Assembly: GCA_963682055.1 (NCBI GenBank)
Contig: OY821742.1
Location: 9,827,752-9,891,751, forward strand
Reading direction: 5' to 3'
DNA length: 64,000 bases
Source: Primula veris
Lineage: Eukaryota; Streptophyta; Magnoliopsida; Ericales; Primulaceae
Shown here: positions 23,813 through 34,986 of the stretch, one piece after another
How the letters are laid out: every line of letters starts with the position of its first letter
How positions within the stretch are numbered: the stretch's first letter is position 1
Translations under genes and position numbers: made by a program
Notes under the pieces: model-generated
What the model was told of the DNA's origin: nothing
Seen by the model: only the letters and a program-made list of their open reading frames with translations
Databases searched by the model: none

Positions 23813-24866
23813 GATAAATTAATAAAACATACTACTTTTTAAACTAAATTACAAAAAACATACCCTTACAACTTTTCATTATAAAAAACATACCAAACAA
23901 ATTTAAATTTAATGTTGTTTATTCTTTTGTTTATCTCTCTCTTATCTTACTCTCTCTCTCCTCCATTCTTCTTTCTCACAAATTTTTCTATATATCTCTT
24001 CCTTCTTCTCTCTCATCAATTTTTATTTTATCTCTCTTTGATCTTACTCTCTCTGTCCTCCATTCTTCTATATATCTTTCTTTAATATTCCACTCTATCT
24101 CTCTCTCTTTCTCCACCACGAAAACCCATCACTAACTACCGAACACCATCTAGATCATATAGATATACATATACATATATATACATACGTAATACACAAA
24201 TATTACATTATTTGATACTCCGTAATATATGAAAAATATATGAATTTGATGAGATTGTTTTCTATTTATTGAGTTTTGAGACTATTGTAAACATTGTGTC
24301 TTTCAAGTTGAAAGAGAAGAATCCACATGTACAATATTTGAGAGAAATTCATATGTAATGTATAAAATTTTAAAATTAGGGTATGAAGTTTTGAAATTAG
24401 GGTATGAAGTTTTGAAATTAGGGTATGAAGTTTTGAAATTAGGATATGAAGTTTTAAAATTAGAGTATGAAGTTTTGAAATTAGGGTATGAACTTTTTGA
24501 AATTAGGGTATTAAGTTTTGAAATCAGAGTATTAAGTTTTAAAATTAGGGTATGATGTTTTATAATTAGCATATGCATATTTTGTGAGTTTTTAATCATT
24601 TTTAGAGAGAGATGGGTGATTAGCACGTGTTAGAAAGAGGTGCGATTATCGTGTGTTAGAGAGATAGGTGCGATTAGAGAGATATATGTTAGGTTAGAGA
24701 GATGTTAGATTAGAGAGATGTTAGGTGAGAGAGATATATGTTAAGTTAGAGAGATAGATTAGATTAATAAATAATAAATATATATAGGTATGTTTTTGGT
24801 AATTTAAATTATTAGGGTATGTTTTTTATAATATAATAGGGATAGAGTATGTTTTTGTTAATTGTC
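23813..24866. mobile_element. TIR repeat, copy B, inverted relative to copy A
   Basis: The left end GGATAAATTAATAAAACATAC pairs with the right end, whose reverse complement is GGGACAATTAACAAAAACATAC. A CT-rich domain follows the left end (about 23935-24115), then a tandem array near the right. Order and orientation are the mirror image of copy A. No coding potential. Confidence 0.5.
24362..24560 (+). repeat. 21-bp tandem array within copy B
   Basis: About nine units of TTTTGAAATTAGGGTATGAAG with single-base variation. Because the unit is a multiple of three, frames on both strands stay open (24303-24626 minus, 24358-24555 plus) and give repetitive peptides that are not genes. The reverse complement of the unit is the array seen in copy A. 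Confidence 0.8.
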
Positions 24867-25494
24867 CCTTGTCCAATACTATTACATAATCATTGATTGA
24901 AATACAACCTCTTGAGACATCTTACCCATCAGATAGGTATATCTAACCCAACAACAGTACTATTTGCAATCAGAACAATCTTATTTTTATTTTCCTCGAA
25001 ACTTGAAAGATTACTAACATCAAATGCGCAATATCGTCAACCATGCTACACACTTTTAAGCCTTTTAAAAATCTGAAGAGAAACCCTGAAATTCAAAGAT
25101 ATTAAAGAAGAATTATGGGTAAAGTACCAAAAACTTAAACCAAAGAAGAATAATAACAAAGAGATCTGGAGATGAAAGAATTTGTTCTGAAGTTTTGTGT
25201 TTAGCACGAATCTATTTCGAACACTATATAAAAGCGGCAAAACCTTCACCCACTTACAGAATCGTTCGAGCTAAAAACTGACATGCGTTTTTTTTTTTGT
25301 GTGTGACACCCTCAACAAACTTTGTTTATATAATTTACTGTAAAAAAAAAGAAACGAGGTTTACTCATAAGAGCAGCAGCTTAAAATGGAAAAGCTACAC
25401 AAAATCACTATGCTTAAAATACATATTACAAGTCCATATAACAGAGCATACACTGCAACTACAGAATTTAGGAACAAAGTTATAATGTCAAATG

Positions 25495-25656
25495 CTAAAT
25501 TTGTAACTGATCATCGAAATCCGCCCCCCTAGATGAATATTCACCAACAAAATATTGAATATTGAGATGCACACTCCCAAGACTTGTCAAAGGGATATCC
25601 ACCGTATAGCTATTAGAGCGTAGTCGTACCGCGTACGCATCTGGTTCCCTACGATT
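25495..25656 (-). pseudogene. Orphan terminal exon of an unrecognised gene
   Basis: After an acceptor-like TTTAGATAG, 53 codons run open to TAG on the minus strand. The peptide starts NRREPDAYAVRLRSNSY, continues with TVDIPLTSLGSVHLNIQYFVG and ends DFDDQLQI; it is balanced, beta-strand-like and unlike translated AT-rich DNA. GC content is well above the flanks. No upstream exon could be found on the same strand to about 27 kb. It is probably the last exon of a gene that has been lost or of a fragment moved here; if upstream exons exist I cannot recognise them. Function unknown. Confidence 0.4.
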
Positions 25657-28082
25657 CTATCTAAATATACATTGAAAATTTCACCTTATTAGTTTTACAT
25701 AACCATTTTCATTTGACACAAAATGTCAGCTTTCTTATATTTCTCTTTGTAACAATTAAATAATATCATTTATTTATTTATTTATAAAACATATTTATTT
25801 TATGCTATTAATAGTATATGAGGGAGAATTGATGAGACAAATATTATAGTTTATTTTTAAGGGAATTATTACTCTCCCATGAATTTGAGGGAAAACTCAT
25901 GTGTATGTAAATGCTAGGCAATGCAAAAGGAACCTAATGCATAGGTGTTTTTGAACAAATATGAAGATACAAATACTCATGCTCTTACATTTAACAATAC
26001 CTGAGAAAAAACAACAATATTGTGCCCTCTAAAACAAAACTTAACAAAGTGTTATCGAAATAGGGGCATGCTAACCGATCCCCTAGCCATTGGATCCTCC
26101 TTTTGTTTAAAATTGTTTATTATAATAATTTATTAATAAAATGTTCATTTACTTACGTACATCAAAAATAGACAAAGACATAAAAATAGCAAGCAATTCT
26201 CTAGTGTTATGAATCTTATGATAGTGTATATATATACAGTAACATTTAAAGTTTATAAATACAGGCTACTATTTCCCTTATACTAAATGAGTAAATGTAA
26301 CCTGAACTTGAAAAAAAATACGACCATTAATGATTAAATATGTCTCGAGACACTCGTTAGTAAAACGGTATAAATCTTTAGTTCTAGCGGTTCACTAAGG
26401 TTGGTAAATGGACCATGGTCTCATATTAATCAATTCCTTTATCCTAAAATGTTGTATTAATTATATGATCCACTAGTAATCTAGCCACCTAATCACTAAA
26501 TCTGTATGATATGCACACAATTACTGTCTCATTAAGATAAAGACAGTCGCGTAATTAGCGTTACCTCTTCCTCATTTACTTGTTTTCTGTAACGTGATAA
26601 TGAATCTTTAGGATCTAACCAAATACTTTCGGATCACTTTCTTTTTTTAGTAAACTAATCTAATTAAAATTATCATTCTATCCTTCACATATCACATACA
26701 AAAAGTTATGATTTAACATTTTTCATATTATTATAGACATTATTGTAAATTCACATATAATCTATTAAATTTCACACTTAGAAACATATCAATAAATAAT
26801 TAATAATTAGGGAAGCAGTATACAAATATTTCCCTAAAAAAAGTTAAAGAAACGTCTTTAGACTTTACATGTGCCTACACTGCATCAAAATGGGGAAAGT
26901 CGCTAAAAGTGGAAATATTAATACTGTAAGAATAGGAAAAGACTAAATAAACTAATAGCCCTCATAGTTTCAGAAAATTTTAGACTAGTCTGTATATTTC
27001 CTATTGTAACTCTACACTTTGTAAGTTCTGAAAAGAAGGAAATATGGTCATGGAAAGGGATACTAAAGTGGTACTAAATAATGAAACCCAGGTGGCCCAT
27101 TTTTGTTTTCATAGAATAATATGGAGTATTTCTATATTGGGTTTTCTTAGAATTCTTATAATAATATCATTTTCTAAATTAAGGAAAATATTATTAGAAA
27201 GATCCGAACACTCACACTATATAAAATTTGAACACTTGTCTTTATAGGACCTGATCATCTGAAGACTATTGAACGTCTAGATTTTTGAGAAAATTATTTC
27301 TTAACATTAAAAATAACTAACCAAGGCAAGATGTGCATTCACAGGTGGAATTAAAAGACGGAAATGAGAGGGAACGTTATCTATGCTACAAAATTTTCAT
27401 TTTACAAAATTCGGCGTAATCGAAAGTCTAAATATTTTGACGACCCTAAAGAATTTTAGTTTTTTATTTTGTATCTCAACATGAAAATAAGGCATATTGT
27501 CTACCAAAAACATTTGTTAATACAAACAAATAACAGGCACGACATGTATGGCCCATTAGTGGACCGTGTAACGTAAAACCATATGAAAATAATAATAATA
27601 CCAAATTACCAATAATAGCATTGGAAATAGGTGAGAAAATTTGAGTCTCAAAAGTACAAACACAGATCCAAAATCACACTCAAAAGTCTCAACTAGTCTT
27701 AACACTGATACCACACTTCACCTTACAAATCACATTCACTCTCATTTTTTTATTAAGCTTAAAATTTCTAACTTAATAGGTTAAGCCTTTTTATTCAATA
27801 TTACTATTCTCTTTTTTCACTTATTACCTCAACACTTTATGATAATCTTAGCTTAATTAATGTTTTTGGATTTGGGCTGTTTTGAAAAAAGCCAGTTTTG
27901 AGAGTACCTTTTTAAAGTACTAAATCTGGCTATTTCTTGAATTTCCTTTTTTTTTTTCATTTGGGGATGGACAAGGTTTGATCTTTTTTTAGTGTACAAT
28001 GATTTGATACAAAAATCCTTAATTGGGTATTTACATCTTTGGGTTTAAGCAAAAGGGTTTTGTTTTTTACTCCATTTTCAGG
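25657..28082. other. Intergenic DNA and promoter side of the mannanase gene
   Basis: AT-rich with no supported gene. The 27044-27247 open frame has no family resemblance. The region just before 28083 ends in TTTTCAGG, so a 5' UTR intron ending at the start codon is possible but not shown. Confidence 0.35.
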
Positions 28083-31000
28083 ATGGGTAAATCATCTATT
28101 CATAAGTTTGGCTTTTTCTACCCAACCGTGGGCTTTTTATCTTGTATTGCTTTTGTTTACATGTCATTCGGTGGTTTATGGATTGCTAATACCGAAATCC
28201 AACCCGTGCCGAGCTTTGTTATGAGAAATGGGACGCATTTTATGGTTGATGGTAGGGTGTATTATGTGAATGGGTGGAATTCTTATTGGTTTATGGAACA
28301 TGCTGTGAATGTGTATTCTAGGCCGAAAATTAAGGCTATGATGCAAGCAGGGGCTAAGATGGGGCTCACTGTTTGTAGGACTTGGGCTTTCAATGATGGC
28401 GCTTATAACGCCCTTCAGATTTCTCCGGGACGATATGATGAACGTGTGTTCAAGGTGAGGATGAATTACAATTATTGTGCTTGTTCTTGTGTTTTGCTTT
28501 GGTGTTGATTTAGGTGTCGATCTTTGAGTTTTATATTTGGCTTTATGGTGAATGATTTAGTTATAAGACTTAGAGTGATGCGTCTTACTTAGTATGAGTT
28601 CTAAAAGTCGAGCCTAGGACGAAATTAGGCGGAACCTAAGCGCCTAGTAAATTAAACGGTTTAGGCAATCAGGCGGTGCGGGTGATTCAGGGGAATTAGG
28701 CTCTAGGAGAATTATTTCCACAAAAACCGCCTTGCGCCTTTAGAACATTGAGTAGGACTGTAGGAGCGATGGTATTTGGTCTTGTGATCTTGTCCTTTCA
28801 GATGTTAAATGAAGTTCAAGCTCCTTGTTCCTTTTCTTGTAGTGCTAGAATACATTTTTCTATCTCACTAATGATTTGTATAGGCTTATATTTAGGTTTA
28901 TTTTGTAGTTTAGAATTTGAACTGATATGAAGGTAAACTCAATTTAGTTTTCCTGGAAAAGAAGATCTTTATTTGATCAAAGCTCCTTTTTTTGCCAAAT
29001 TCATGGTTGGTATAGTCTAAATCAGTCTTCCTAGAGAAAAAAGTTGGTTCTTATTTTTGCAGTGAATTTATTTATCGATCCAGTACAAGCTGCGAAATTT
29101 GTTCTATGTGTGGTCTTAAATTCCCTTGCTTCTTCTTGATATCTGCTATTATAGGGTGTGTAGTTTTCATCAAGAAATGCCAATTTGATGATTACTTCTA
29201 AATTCTTAAAAAAATCCGTTCTTTGTCGTTAGCTGTTTTTCTAACAAGGTAATTGTCTGGCAGGCTTTGGACTATGTTATTGCAGAGGCTAGGCAACATG
29301 GGATTCGTTTGCTTCTATGTTTAGTTGATAACTTGCAAGCATACGGAGGAAAAACACAATATGTTAACTGGGCATGGGATGAAGGTTTAGCTTTGAGCTC
29401 TTCTAACGATTCCTTCTTTTATGATCCATCCATTCGACAATATTTCAAGAACCATGTGAAGGTAACATGTCTATGATTGCCTCTTTTAGGTTTCACTGGT
29501 AATAATTATTTTAAAAAATGTTTTCAGATGCCATAACTATAACTGAAATGGTTATTATGATGATGCAGACAATGCTAACACGGAAAAACACGATCACTGG
29601 AGTTGAGTATAGGGATGATCCAACAATCTTTGGTTGGGAGTTAATTAATGAGCCCCGTTGCATGACGGATCCTTCGGGCAGAACTCTTCAAGTAAGTTGC
29701 ATACTTTGAGTAAATCTTTTTGTTGAACAAAAAAGAAAATAAAAAAGAATCTTAGGGTAACTGCGAAGTGCCAAGTTAATTGCGTTGCTTGTTGCCAGAG
29801 TGACCTTTGCATTTTTTGGAAAAAGAACAAAGTATGAAAAATGATAAACATCCATTTCGAAACTCTATGCATTCTAGCTAATAACACGCTGTTAGAGACA
29901 TCTTGTAGTCTCTAAATATTCAGGGATATCATAGCATTTGTAAAGAACCCAAGTAAGAGACATAAGAGCGAGAAAATGATGGGCAAGTAAAGCCGGGGAA
30001 TTCTCTAAAGCTTTTGAGAAAGAAAGACAAGTGCTTAATTCTCCAAAGCTGATCCCTTGGGCTTGTTGTGTAAAGCATGCGGGTGTACTTTTTGCAATTC
30101 CCAAATTATACATCTTTAGACAGGACAAGAATTGTGTGGTTATGAAGAGCCTAGGAGGGGGGATGGTGAATCATTATAGCATTTTAACTCATCTGTAGTA
30201 TCTAGTTGACTGTTTTACTTTCTTAGCAAAGCATTTCCATTGCAGTTTGTATTTTTTTTAGTTGACTACCTTCATTTTTGTCTTTTACCTTTTTGGAAAT
30301 TAGATAAGTCGATATTTACCCAAAAAAGCTCCCCAAAAAGGATTGTTCTCAGCTATTTGTTTAGCTAAACTTCTTGTTTAAACCCTAAATCCTATGTAGG
30401 TTCTTTACAGTATCAGGACCAACTCATTATTATTCTTAGATTTATATTGCTTATATGACAAGCTTTACTCAAAAGTCCAGCCTTAACGTTTGCTCTCAGT
30501 ATCTTCATTCAAATTATGTTGGTATTGATTGAAATGAACATTTTTGACTAAATTGTACAATGACAGGAGTGGATAGAAGAGATGTCGACTTTTGTGAAAT
30601 CAATTGACAAGAAACATTTACTCACGGTTGGCCTTGAAGGATTCTATGGCCCAAAGAGTCCTAAAAGCTTAACCGTCAACCCAGGAGAGTGGGCTGCTAG
30701 ACTTGGATCTGATTTTATTCGCAATTCCAAACTTTCGACAATCGATTTTGCTTCAATTCATATTTACCCTGATCATTGGTAAGATTTTTATATTAATTCA
30801 GCATTGAGACCTTGCATCTTGGAAAGTGAACAATTAGACCTTTTTTAGATGAATTTATCATTTAGAAAATCACTTGATGGCTTTGAAGAGGTTCTCTGTC
30901 TAGAGGTTCTCTGTCTCTAGGTTCTTAGGGTGTTATCAGCTTTGAAACCTTGCATCTTTGAAAGTGAAGATTTGAAACTTTTTAAGATGAATTTATCATT

Positions 31001-31678
31001 TAGAAAATTACTTGATGGCTTTGAAAAGGTTTTCCGTCTTTAGGTTTTAGGGTGTTATCAACATTGAGACCTTGCATCTTTAAAAGTGAGCATTAGGAAG
31101 GTTTTAACATAAATTTATCACTTAGAAAATTACTTGATGGCTTAAAAAAGGCTCTCCCTCTTTAGGCTCTCGGGTGTTATCTTTGAGAAAGAGTTTAAAA
31201 CTGAGTTCAATATCTCCTCTCTGCTTGGTAAATGATCTTTACTTGATTCGCATGTTCTGATTTTGGTAGGTTCAAAGAGCAAGAGCTTGAAGAGAAGCTA
31301 AGATACATTTACAAATACACAGTTTCCCATATCGAAGATTGTGATAAAGACTTGAAGAAACCTGTCATGATTACTGAATTCGGGCTTTCAAATCTGAATA
31401 AAAATTTTGACCCATCTCAACGAGATAGATTTTATAAAGTCATATATGACGCCATGTATAGATCGGCTAAGAAAAAGAAGGCCGGTGCAGGGGTTCTCGT
31501 ATGGCAGTTCTTGGTCGGGGGAATGGAGGAGTACAATGACGATTTTGGTATTGTCCCTTGGGAAAGGCCATCCACTTATCAGTTGATAGCTGGGCATTCG
31601 TGTCGATTGGGATCTATTCAAGGTGCTTTTCCTTCGCAAAAGCAGTACTTAAATGAACTTTGCTCAAAGATACATTAA
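28083..31678 (+). CDS. MAN2: Mannan endo-1,4-beta-mannosidase, GH5 (MAN2-like)
   Basis: Five exons join in frame: 28083-28454, 29264-29461, 29569-29691, 30567-30778, 31270-31678 (the last intron in phase 2, splitting a Trp codon), giving 437 aa, normal for the family. GH5 endo-beta-mannanases cut beta-1,4 links in cell-wall mannans and galactoglucomannans; some also transglycosylate. The general acid/base is E218 in the motif ELINEPR, and the nucleophile is E338 in TEFGLS. Other family blocks are [35 protein letters not shown] and HIYPDHWF. Residues about 8-33 form an uncleaved-looking hydrophobic N terminus, consistent with Golgi or secretory routing. The start at 28083 (MGKSSIHK) is preferred to the upstream in-frame ATG at 28023, because MAN2-type proteins begin shortly before the hydrophobic segment; that ATG would add 20 residues. 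All key residues are intact. The symbol reflects resemblance to Arabidopsis MAN2 as I recall it. Confidence 0.93.
30799..31181 (+). repeat. Threefold tandem repeat in intron 4 of the mannanase gene
   Basis: Three copies of a 122-138-bp unit (30799-30936, 30937-31058, 31059-31181) share CAGCATTGAGACCTTGCATC, ATTTATCATTTAGAAAAT and GGGTGTTATC landmarks. They make up about three quarters of the intron and stop 88 bp before the acceptor. Confidence 0.75.
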
Positions 31679-34308
31679 AAATAATATATTTCTTTTAAAA
31701 ATTAAATGGCAAGAGTGAACTTATTGTGTGTCGGAATTGTTCTGGATGAAGATTATGTATACGCCAGATCTTATGTAAGTATACGGATTCATGAGGTCAG
31801 TGTAAATTAGAAATTTAGTTATCGTGAGATACATATTTGCCAAGACAAGATGTCATACCGAGAGGAAGTCGAAGTCATGGGTCATGGTTATTTTTTTGTC
31901 CCTATCGAATGTGCCAACCGATCAGGTTGCAGCGATAAATCACTTGCTTCAGAATGGAATTATTATTTGTTTTTTTACCCTTTAAGGGGGATGATGTTTG
32001 ATTGTAGTTTCAATGTCCTAGCATTTCAGTGTTTCAATGTAGTCACAAACTTACAGTGTTGTAGCAAACCACTGTTTCGTGATGCTTACATGAAATGCGA
32101 TTACAGTTTCAAATCAGTTTTCATGTTCTTGTCAACTCTCAGTTATCAATTTTTGCTACTGTTGAGCTGGTATTGGCTATCCTTTGGTTCAAAAAGTGAC
32201 CCTCTAGTGTTTACTATGACACTTTTTAGTGAAGAGTTTATGCGTTTCGATAGGTCTGTTCCTGTGTGTGTATTAGTGTATACACTGCCAACACAGCCAA
32301 ACCCTGTAATGGCCTGCTCACTCACTTGGTGACAACATAAATTGCATAACACAAGCTGAAGCAATGGGTTGTGTGACTCGTTTTTCTGCTCAATATCAAC
32401 AATACGGAAGAAACACCATGCTATACTTTATTTAGGCTGGAAAGTGGCTGAACAGGCAGCACCTTTTAACAGGGTGGATTTGGTATAATTAATGGCACCA
32501 TGTAAAATCTACGCACATTTACGATATAGAGATCTAAAGCACGTATTGTTGATACGTGAGTTCGAGCTTACAATTCCAGACTCCTCACTACATACTTCAG
32601 GACAATTCTAGGAAGTTATTTCTAAATAAATAAAAGATTGATTTACATAATATTACTATCATTTAACACTACGAATACAAATATATATACATATAAATCC
32701 GACAGCTGATAGTTCAGCAAAATAAGTTTTAAAAATAAAGAAATATGACATATAGCTTGATGGTGTGTAATAAATATGAAGTCCTTTCGGAAAGATAATA
32801 ACCCGGCGATCCTGACTTGAAAATATCACTTTCACTCTCTCTCTCACTCTCACTATGATAGTTCTTTGACTTTAAGGAAAAGAGTTCAAACTCTCACTCT
32901 CACTATGATTGTCGGTTGAACAAAATACAGGTATTAATTTTAGAAAAATAAAGATAATTGGAAGTTTCAAACAAGTTTGTTTTGATAGACTATTAGTCCA
33001 AAACAACATTGTAAACCATCTTTTGTTGTCCAGGTATAAGCTTTATCTCTAGCCGTCCCGTGTCCAAGTATTTCCAAAATATGGTTATCCGTTCACGGGC
33101 GTACGACAATTCAACCTTCTTACCAAATAAGATTTAAAACGTCTAAATAATTACATTAGTATTTAGTGGTGTACGTGATGTTATGAAATATTTGTTTTGT
33201 TAGTTTGGGAGAAATAAGCTTTTCGGTGGTAAGCCATGAGGTAAATTGCGAAATGCTTAACAATGAATAAATGAAATCATTTCTAAAAAGCCAACCAATT
33301 TCGCATTTGTTACTATCAATTTTCCAAAATGTGATAATGACAATCAATGAATCCGGCGGTGTCCAAACACATCGTAAATGCGTCTGTGCTGACACAGTTG
33401 GTCATTCTGGAGATAACGAAGGTGAAACCCTTGTCGGGGGAGAATGAAGATGAGGCATCCAGGTCACGAGCTCCTCCGTCGTCGCCTTCACCGACAAGAC
33501 AACGGGGCAATCTCACCATCGTCGTCTGAGAGTACGGGGGATTCAGATCGTGACAATTGTGGTGCTCTGCCAGTCAGATCGTGACGACATGGTTTTTCGA
33601 CGATGAAAATGTTGGCAAGGCGGCAACGGCGGCGATCGTGATGGCGGTTGTGGTGTCAGCAGTGGCGGAACTAGGATTTATATATGGATGAGGCTGAATT
33701 ATATGTATATATTATTTTGTAATTATGGGGGTGTTGAAATGATATAATCGTCGACTTTTCAATAAAATACATAGATTTTTTTTTGTATTTTTCATAATAT
33801 GAGATGATTTAGCATATTTTATCTCGTAGCTAGTTCCTCTCATGATTGTCATGATACGAGGAGTTATTTCTTAATTATGTTTATCTAATGAAAATTATCT
33901 TTTTCTTTTATTAATATTATCACACATATGACATACCTCATTTATAAGAATCAACTCTGCACCTCCAATCCACTTAATTATGTATGTTTAAAATGACTTA
34001 ATTATGCGGTTCTGACCCACTAAGCACTTAATTATGTTTGTTAAAAATGACTTATTTTTTAAATAAGTTCCCCAGCTCACCTCTAACCTTAAACAGTTTC
34101 ATTTAATTTATTCGGTCCTTAACTTTTTTTCCTAAAATGAACCCCTTTTTATATTTAAAGATAATAAGTTTGTTTAAAACGATCCACTAATACTTAAACA
34201 AGTTTTGGAATAAATTTTACTCAGATTACAGGGAGACTTCCAAATTACAAATAGTTAATCAACTTAATTACAAAAAATCCACATGTATGTATTTATTTAC
34301 AATTAATT
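31679..34308. other. 3' flank of the mannanase gene and intergenic DNA
   Basis: A 160-codon frame at 31850-32332 starts 170 bp after the stop codon but shows no domain; it is more likely 3' UTR. A GC-rich patch at about 33340-33670 ends in GTGGCGGAACTAGGATTT, a phrase often seen in plant transposon copies, so it is probably a transposon fragment. Confidence 0.35.
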
Positions 34309-34316
34309 ACATATAC

Positions 34317-34617
34317 TTATTTACAATTAGGTACATATGTCATAAAAAAATCAAAAAATCAAAAAAATTAAAAAAATTGTACATAATATCAAACATGATT
34401 AGACCTGATTGTACATGATTATATATGATTAAACATACAAGATTGAACAGCATTATACATGATCAAACAAGATTAGAAAAACACGATTGGAGATGATCAG
34501 ACAGTCTCACACATATTTTTTTTTATATAAAAAATGTATTTTTTAAATTTTATTTTTTAAATATTTTGTTCGATTTTTTTGGATTTTTTAATGATATATG
34601 TATTTATTTGTAAATAA
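34317..34617. repeat. Imperfect inverted repeat (foldback/MITE-like)
   Basis: Arms of about 45 bp (34317-34361 and the reverse complement of 34572-34617) match at roughly 80 percent by eye. Between them are several ACATGATTA-like words. The arms are AT-rich, so chance contributes; no target duplication was assigned. Confidence 0.35.
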
Positions 34618-34986
34618 TTTTACAAAATATATATATTTTTTTTATAAAATAGTCATTAAGTTCAAAACAACCGAGTTTTTTTTATAAATAAGTTTATAAA
34701 AGATGTATTAAATTATTATTTTTACCAAATTATATGGCATTAAATTATGTATATTTACGTGGGAAAACCCCATTGGGCCACGTCATCCATTCCCTTCCTT
34801 AGCAAGGTACAGTAAACCTCGCGGAAAAAACATATTATATGCGCGTATATATAAATATAAATACCAACTCTCTCTCTCTCTCTCTCTCTATATGCGCGTA
34901 TATATATATATATAAATATGTATCTATCTAATCAAAAATAATTATAAAGTGGGTTAGGGTTTTTGATTAAGTGGTCTGATTTAATA

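Noticed and set aside
24303..24626. Repetitive peptides on both strands
   Set aside because: They arise from a 21-bp tandem array whose unit length keeps frames open.
28023..28082. Upstream in-frame ATG of the mannanase gene
   Set aside because: The 20 extra residues are not expected in MAN2-type proteins; the ATG at 28083 sits right before the hydrophobic N terminus.
31850..32332. 160-codon plus-strand frame after the mannanase stop
   Set aside because: No recognisable domain, uneven composition, and it lies where the 3' UTR of the mannanase gene is expected.
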